Assembly (NCBI GenBank): GCA_017504585.1
Contig: JAFVQX010000110.1
Span: forward strand, 1 to 47,627
Direction of reading: 5' to 3'
Source of the DNA: Lentisphaeria bacterium
GTDB lineage: Bacteria; Verrucomicrobiota; Lentisphaeria; Victivallales; Victivallaceae
DNA: 47,627 bases
The notes under the pieces: generated by a model
Told to the model about the DNA's origin: nothing
Database searches by the model: none
What the model saw: only the letters and a program-made list of their open reading frames with translations
Position numbers and translations under genes: made by a program
Shown here: piece by piece, positions 42,703 to 47,627 of the stretch
Layout: the number at the start of each line of letters is the position of its first letter
Numbering within the stretch: the first letter of the stretch is position 1

Positions 42703-43791
42703 TCAATCAACTTCAGCGCCGCCAAACCAGCGGGGACTCAATTTGCCGCCTGAACGCGGGTACATGGGGTTGCCGTAATAGAGCAGTTCCCAAGTGATGA
42801 ATTTGCTTACATAAGGTGCAGCGTTATTTATCTGTGCCACCACCCGGTCGTGCGGGGCGATCCGGCGTGATGTTTCGTCGATATAGGGTGCACAGCACTC
42901 AAATACTTCCACATTGCTCCAGAATTCGATGTTGGCTTCGTCGCAGATACTCCGCCAGATCTTCAAAGCCTCCACTTGTTTATCCAGCGTAATGCAGCCG
43001 CAGCCAATGGAGTCCTGCGGAGCAAGGATATCGGGGTGAGCTTTGCTGAACATGGCAAGCCAGGCACCTTTCATATCATCCATTTTACCGGCGTGGTAGA
43101 ATGTGGCGGGGCTCATCATGATCTTGAGCTGATCGTTGCGGGAACGGATCTCGTTGAAAAATCTGCCGTAAAGGTCGCCGAGAAAGTTTTCCAGCGCAGC
43201 ATCACGGAATCCGGGATAGGTTGATTCCGGCGAAAAATATATACCGTGAAATCCCCCGGCAAAACTCTTGCACAATTCATCAAAACAGCCGATCTGTTTA
43301 GCCACTTCGCCATCAATGATCTGATTGTTGAGCTTTTCGTGCCAGCAGGTCACAGAACCTACTGCCCCAAGAAAAATGGTCAAACCAAGCTCATTTGCCG
43401 CCGCCAGCATGGGCTCAACGACATTGAAGAATTTGTAATCCTTAAAGAGTTCGCTTTTGTAATAACACTCATGCAATTCATCCCAGACCGAAGCCTGATA
43501 GATGACTGTATCGATGCCGAACCCTTTCAGGCGTGCAAGCTCCCGCTTCCAATCCTGTTGGGTGTAAGTAACCGCTTCGGCACCCCGGTAGTTCGGCGGG
43601 TGGGCGTAGATAAAACTGCCGGTGATCTGCCCCTTGACCTCTTCGGCAACATTTTCTTTTACATAGGTGTTGTTGGCTTCTTCACGGGCTTGGCGCCGTG
43701 CCATAGCAGCAGGGCTGTCGCTGTGACCGACCGGCGGCAGAAAGACGCTGTAAGAATCCAACTGCTTGATCTGATATTGATCGTTTGCCAT
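42703..43791 (-). CDS. DUF4434-type glycoside-hydrolase-like protein
   Basis: A 362-residue protein without signal peptide, similar in organisation to the DUF4434 TIM-barrel family. Segments include GIDTVIYQASVWDELHECYYKSELF near residue 92, FHGIYFSPESTYPGF near residue 183 with a candidate acidic catalytic residue, and FWSNVEVFEC near residue 295. It ends with a Gly/Arg-rich tail. DUF4434 domains are found in gut and marine bacterial glycan loci and are thought to be glycosidase-like. A catalytic role is inferred from fold only. RBS AGAGAG precedes ATG 43791; the stop is 13 bases from the downstream start. Confidence 0.68.
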   Translation of the reverse strand: MANDQYQIKQLDSYSVFLPPVGHSDSPAAMARRQAREEANNTYVKENVAEEVKGQITGSFIYAHPPNYRGAEAVTYTQQDWKRELARLKGFGIDTVIYQASVWDELHECYYKSELFKDYKFFNVVEPMLAAANELGLTIFLGAVGSVTCWHEKLNNQIIDGEVAKQIGCFDELCKSFAGGFHGIYFSPESTYPGFRDAALENFLGDLYGRFFNEIRSRNDQLKIMMSPATFYHAGKMDDMKGAWLAMFSKAHPDILAPQDSIGCGCITLDKQVEALKIWRSICDEANIEFWSNVEVFECCAPYIDETSRRIAPHDRVVAQINNAAPYVSKFITWELLYYGNPMYPRSGGKLSPRWFGGAEVD

Positions 43792-43809
43792 AATTCTCTC
43801 TCTTTATAT

Positions 43810-44706
43810 TTATTTTTCCGGCATGACCGGTTTGGTTAATTCAGTAAAGTTGATTTTTTCTGCGGCGGCAGCTTCTTTCTGTACTGCGGCGGGGAAATCC
43901 GCCAGCGTGGCGGCTTCCAAGCCCCGCAAAATCACAGTATAAGTCGGTGATTCCCAAGCAGAAGGGATATTTTTCGGCAGAGCCGTCATCATATAAAACT
44001 TCATATAAGCCCACGGGCACTCCCAGATAGTGGCCTTGCGGGAGGCGCCTTTGATGATTTCCGGATACCAGAGCATTACGCCGATTTTTTTGGCTGCATC
44101 ATATTTGGCAACATATTTTACATTGCTGTTGACTTTCCACGCCGTTTTGCGGCTTTTGGGGTTATCGCGGGGGAGTTCAAACTTTCCGGAAATGACTTTG
44201 TTCTTATCGCTTAAAGCATAGTAATCGGTAAAGTTTTTGCCGAAACAGTAAATGTGGGCGTAATAGAGATGCACTTTCTGATCGGCGGTTGCTACAAAGC
44301 GTTTGGTTTCCACCAAGCCTTCGGGGGTGAGTTCCAGCAATACCCGGAACAGAAGTTTGTCAAACATGGAAAGTTTTTCCACAGTTACTTTGGAACCTTT
44401 GAAAACCGCCTTGGCTGCGGGGGGTACCTCTTTACCATCGCAAGTAACTTTAACACTCAAAAGTTTTTCCGCACCGCCTTCTTTGTGCCCTGCCCCGATA
44501 TATTTGCCGGAAGCCGGACACAAGATCGCTCCGTAGTAGCCACTTTGTGTGGCAAGCACATGCTTTTTCCAAACCACTTCCCGGATAGTGTGTTTATATT
44601 TTTCATTGATCCGGATGCGGTAATCGCCGCTTTCCAGAAAATACTCATACGCTCCGGCACCCATGCCGGAAATCACGGTCAACAAAACTAACAGATTTTT
44701 CAACAT
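43810..44706 (-). CDS. hypothetical secreted protein in glycan operon
   Basis: I do not recognise the family of this 298-residue protein. It has a clear signal peptide (MLKNLLVLLTVISGMGAGAYEY) and is rich in beta strands with many aromatic residues (YYGAILCPASGKYIG, LYYAHIYCFGKNFTDYYAL, IWECPWAYMKFYMM). It ends with an Ala/Glu-rich segment. The composition suggests a carbohydrate-binding or beta-sandwich lyase-type fold. It sits four bases after the DUF6067 gene and 18 before the DUF4434 gene, so it is probably a partner in the same degradation process. Confidence 0.65.
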   Translation of the reverse strand: MLKNLLVLLTVISGMGAGAYEYFLESGDYRIRINEKYKHTIREVVWKKHVLATQSGYYGAILCPASGKYIGAGHKEGGAEKLLSVKVTCDGKEVPPAAKAVFKGSKVTVEKLSMFDKLLFRVLLELTPEGLVETKRFVATADQKVHLYYAHIYCFGKNFTDYYALSDKNKVISGKFELPRDNPKSRKTAWKVNSNVKYVAKYDAAKKIGVMLWYPEIIKGASRKATIWECPWAYMKFYMMTALPKNIPSAWESPTYTVILRGLEAATLADFPAAVQKEAAAAEKINFTELTKPVMPEK

Positions 44707-44710
44707 ATTT

Positions 44711-47467
44711 TTACTTCTCGATCAAATAGAGTTTATAGTTACGCCGGGGTATATCAACGCTCCAGCTATTGTTCTGCACATTTACAGCAGCTTTGGTTTC
44801 AGCATCCGTAACTTTGACTTTGCCGGAGAAAAATTCTTTATCCAGCTTGACACTCAAAGTCTGATTTTTCAGCGAAAGGTTGCTTACTGCCACAAGGTAT
44901 TTACCTTTATTAGCCCAGGTTACAGCGTAGCACTCGCTGCCGTTGACCTTTACCGGGTGATGCTTGCCCCAATATGGATAGAACTTAACACCCTTATCGC
45001 CGATACCGAAATCCTGCTTGATCTTCATATATTTATATGCTTCATCGGCTTTGCAGAAGACCGGCCACAGGGTGTTGTCATGAGTTATACACATGGCAAG
45101 GTAGTCCCGGGTGCCTTCGCTGCTGGAGGCGTACTTTTTGTCGATCCTGGGGCTCTTGGTCAGATTGCTCATTACGCAAACATTCCAGCCGAATGCCTGC
45201 CCGCCGTACTCGATCGCCCAGCGGTCGGGAGTGGAGGCGTAATAGAGAAAATCTCTGCCGCCTTCAGTTAGACTTTCAAGGATCTCATTACCGTTTACAG
45301 TGTATTTATCCATCAGACCTTTGCCGTTAAAGTATGCAGAGTTGATGTTTTCGCCGGTGACCACACTGTCGCAAAAACTGGCAATGGGCACCACCAATGT
45401 TGCCGCCAGATGCACCCGCATAATGGGCAATCTGCCATGCTTTTTGTAGAACACGGCACACATGCGTTTAAGGAAATCCCGTCTGCCGAACCAGTCATAT
45501 TCCGGGTAACGCTTGCCATCCCGGTCATAGTAGCCCATATCGTGGCGGGGGTTGCTGTCCGGCACGGGACCCCATTCGTCAAGGTTGGCAATACCGTCGC
45601 AGCCCAGCTCGGCATGTTTTTCCATAAGGTAGCAGAAGAAATCCTGATAACGGCTGCCCAAGCCCACCTGGAACTGCCGCTCGCCCTTATTTTTGCTGTA
45701 AGGAGCGGTGGCAAGAGGTTCTTTGCGCCATTCGGCAAAAAAGCGTTTCTTTTCCGGAGATTCCCACTGGAAAGGTGCGTCGATCTTCACATCTTTGCCG
45801 TCAGCATTGTCGTTGGTGGGGTCCCAGCCTTTGTTGTTGTAGCTTGCCATATCTTTGTAAATACCCAAATTGAACAATATCGGATCGATATACAAGGCAA
45901 AAACTGCACCGTTTTTGTGGGCGTTATCCACCCGGTTTTTGTAGGCTTCTTTATTGTAAATTCTCGGATAAAACGATACCGCTGCGGGGTTGGTGGTTGC
46001 CGGAGGGGTAAAGTCGTAACTGCCGGAACTGTAAATTACCGGAGTAACTGCTCCATACTTGCGTTGAGCGGTTTTGGCAAAGTATTCGTAATTCATATCG
46101 GTCAACCGCCAGCCGGGGGTGCGGGGGCGTACCGGGGTTGCCATCAAACCAAAGGTGTAAGTGGTGCGTTTGCTGAACAACCGGGGAGCGGAAACCGGCG
46201 TGACCACCAGTGTGACTGTTCCATTATTACGCACGACTTTCAAGCCATTTTTGCGGGCTTTGCGGTCGTGGGGGCTCCAATATTGTTCGGACTCGCAGAA
46301 CCAGAGCAAGCCGCGGTCGTAGCTGCCCAGCCACACCAAAATCTTGAACGGGGCTTCCCAGACCACACCCTCGCCAGCGGGCAATCTGCGGGTATTGCTC
46401 AAGCGGGGAACATTAAGCGACCAGCCCCCTTCCCGGGCACCGGTGTAGTGGATAAACTCTGCATATTTTTCAGGGTAAGGTATGGAGTAGTTGAAGTTTT
46501 CCACTTCCACCGTTCCTTTAGGTACAAAGGTAAAATCCACCTTGATCATGCCGTCATATTCGGTGGTGGTTCTTACCTCAATATCCAAATCCTGACTGGT
46601 TGCCCGGCTGAAAAGCTCGACCACGCCCTTTTTCTTACGCAATATAACTTGATTGTCGGGCTTGAATTTTACGACCTTGCCGTTGACTTTGGCGGAAAAC
46701 TCCATGGCTCCGGCAAGAAAATCGCTGTTCAAAACTTTGACATCACCCAACAACCCGAACTCATTGAATTTGTAGTCCCTGCCCCAGACCGAAGCGGTAT
46801 TGTTCTGCCACTTGACCGGCGAAAATGGCGGCAGGATAAAGTCGTCGTCCAACGCCTCAATGCCCCGGCGGTTGGTCGCCCAATCTTCTTTGGCGGCATC
46901 TTCGTCAGTTATGGGCGGCAGAGGACGCACCACTTTCTTTGCGCCGGAGGCTTCGGCGGCAGCTTCGACGGCGGCGGCTTGAGCTGCCTTGGCATCCAGC
47001 GGCACAATTTTTACACTGTCGATATAAAAATCTATATCAGTACGGTTGTAAACCATCAGCGAGCAGTTGCCGCCATTGGCTGGGACTTTGAATTTTCTGG
47101 TAACACTGTTCCACTTGCCATCGCCCAGAACCGTGCTGCCGCCGGCAGTATAAACGGTAAATTTTTTGCTGCCGTTGATATATGCACCAACCACAAAGTC
47201 CATTTTTTTAGCTACACTCTGGGGGCAGATATCTTTGCGGAGCTGCAAGGAGAGTTTATAAGTTACACCAACTTGCAAATTCAGCGGGAATTTGCGGATA
47301 GCGTATTTCCCCACTCCGGCAAATTTGTAACACTTGCTGCCTTCGTATGGATTATCGTCCACATGATTGGGGTTGCTGCTTTCAAAGTCAAAAACGATCG
47401 GTTGAACAGCATTTGCCATTGCCGAAGCGGCAGTCAGTAATGCGGGTAAAAAAAGTTTCCACTTCAT
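44711..47467 (-). CDS. secreted DUF6067 glycoside-hydrolase-like protein
   Basis: A 918-residue protein with signal peptide (MKWKLFLPALLTAASAMANA). Its N-terminal beta-sandwich domain of about 135 residues resembles a carbohydrate-binding module. An Ala-rich linker near residues 160-180 precedes a large central region matching DUF6067, glycoside-hydrolase-like proteins related to GH123. Acidic candidates lie in DGIANLDEWGP near residue 625 and in GYYDRDGKRYPEYDWFGRRDF. A small C-terminal beta domain ends the chain. The start has AAGGTGG upstream at good spacing. It is first in the operon. The N-glycan or mucin-type targets reported for GH123-like enzymes are possible, but the substrate is not shown. 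Confidence 0.78.
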   Translation of the reverse strand: MKWKLFLPALLTAASAMANAVQPIVFDFESSNPNHVDDNPYEGSKCYKFAGVGKYAIRKFPLNLQVGVTYKLSLQLRKDICPQSVAKKMDFVVGAYINGSKKFTVYTAGGSTVLGDGKWNSVTRKFKVPANGGNCSLMVYNRTDIDFYIDSVKIVPLDAKAAQAAAVEAAAEASGAKKVVRPLPPITDEDAAKEDWATNRRGIEALDDDFILPPFSPVKWQNNTASVWGRDYKFNEFGLLGDVKVLNSDFLAGAMEFSAKVNGKVVKFKPDNQVILRKKKGVVELFSRATSQDLDIEVRTTTEYDGMIKVDFTFVPKGTVEVENFNYSIPYPEKYAEFIHYTGAREGGWSLNVPRLSNTRRLPAGEGVVWEAPFKILVWLGSYDRGLLWFCESEQYWSPHDRKARKNGLKVVRNNGTVTLVVTPVSAPRLFSKRTTYTFGLMATPVRPRTPGWRLTDMNYEYFAKTAQRKYGAVTPVIYSSGSYDFTPPATTNPAAVSFYPRIYNKEAYKNRVDNAHKNGAVFALYIDPILFNLGIYKDMASYNNKGWDPTNDNADGKDVKIDAPFQWESPEKKRFFAEWRKEPLATAPYSKNKGERQFQVGLGSRYQDFFCYLMEKHAELGCDGIANLDEWGPVPDSNPRHDMGYYDRDGKRYPEYDWFGRRDFLKRMCAVFYKKHGRLPIMRVHLAATLVVPIASFCDSVVTGENINSAYFNGKGLMDKYTVNGNEILESLTEGGRDFLYYASTPDRWAIEYGGQAFGWNVCVMSNLTKSPRIDKKYASSSEGTRDYLAMCITHDNTLWPVFCKADEAYKYMKIKQDFGIGDKGVKFYPYWGKHHPVKVNGSECYAVTWANKGKYLVAVSNLSLKNQTLSVKLDKEFFSGKVKVTDAETKAAVNVQNNSWSVDIPRRNYKLYLIEK

Positions 47468-47522
47468 AAAAATCCACCTTTATTTTACGCGATGTTCCCA
47501 ACAAGGGTCGGTACTTGAGGAG

Positions 47523-47597
47523 GGGAAAAAGACCTTTTGCTGGATCGGTCCTTTTTCCCTGACTCAACTTGTCCCGCCATAGCCTTGGCGACGGCGG
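47523..47597. promoter_or_regulatory. hairpins in the leader of the glycan operon
   Basis: GGGAAAAAG-ACC (47523-47533) pairs with GGTCCTTTTTCCC (47547-47558), one base bulged, and can end transcription on the plus strand or act as a leader hairpin on the minus strand. A second inverted repeat, CCGCC (47574-47578) and GGCGG (47593-47597), follows. No clear promoter is seen for the operon before the window edge. Confidence 0.35.
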
Positions 47598-47627
47598 AAC
47601 TCCACCCCTTTTTTCCAAACCTTTTAC

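Noticed and set aside
45410..47440. Plus-strand open frame of 676 codons opposite the DUF6067 gene
   Set aside because: It is antisense to a gene with signal peptide, RBS and domain matches. It has no recognisable motif and is a by-product of codon composition.
47388..47618. Minus-strand 76-codon frame overlapping the DUF6067 signal peptide region
   Set aside because: It overlaps a supported start with its RBS and reads through a hairpin-rich leader. Its sequence resembles repeat-derived translation, not a protein.

Overview
The window is about 50% G+C, uses the standard bacterial code (TGA is a normal stop) and is densely coded, mostly on the minus strand. Gene content suggests a strictly anaerobic Gram-negative bacterium: TolC-like lipoprotein, TolB, LolA-like protein, HydE and Hyp maturases, and a secreted DUF6067/DUF4434 glycan locus. 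This is typical of gut Lentisphaerota/Victivallis-type members of the PVC group, but that placement is inference from gene content only. No rRNA, tRNA, CRISPR array, transposase or phage gene was seen.

Layout. 1-2.6 kb: an interrupted membrane-protein start, peptide deformylase (def) and a TolC-like outer-membrane lipoprotein. 2.9-4.3 kb: guaA on the plus strand, whose glutaminase domain has collapsed to a remnant, ending in a bidirectional terminator. 4.4-9.6 kb: a minus-strand operon of low-molecular-weight phosphatase, an RpiB-GlyA fusion, serS, nadD, rsfS and an unknown acidic protein. 9.7-11.2 kb: trmB (plus), convergent with a secreted HExxH peptidase. 11.3-23.8 kb: a long co-directional minus-strand run (cca, paaK, tolB, folC, lon, LolA-like, pyrK, pyrD, DUF1015, cyclase, LA_2272-like repeat protein) ending in a strong hairpin terminator.

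24.0-35.9 kb is the most unusual part. Eleven minus-strand genes, all overlapping or separated by at most 17 bases, run in the order hydE, nifH-like, two nitrogenase-component-1-like genes, a second nifH-like, two more component-1-like genes, hypF, hypC, hypD, hypE. Both NifH-like proteins keep the P-loop and the two [4Fe-4S] cysteines. The component-1-like proteins keep some P-cluster-type cysteines but no recognisable FeMo-cofactor ligands. No hydrogenase subunit, HydF, HydG, HypA, HypB or NifB lies in the window. The set reads as a duplicated nitrogenase-like ATP-driven reductase or scaffold joined to iron-cyanide/carbonyl chemistry. Its substrate or cofactor is unknown. A TM1266-type gene, a family that travels with [FeFe]-hydrogenase maturation genes, sits just upstream beyond a 164-base imperfect palindrome.

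36.6-41.2 kb: GNAT acetyltransferase, serA, an MFS transporter and a PocR-AraC regulator on the plus strand. 41.2-47.5 kb: a convergent minus-strand operon of secreted or glycan-active proteins (DUF6067 glycosidase-like protein, unknown secreted protein, DUF4434 protein, polysaccharide deacetylase-like protein), plausibly controlled by the adjacent regulator.
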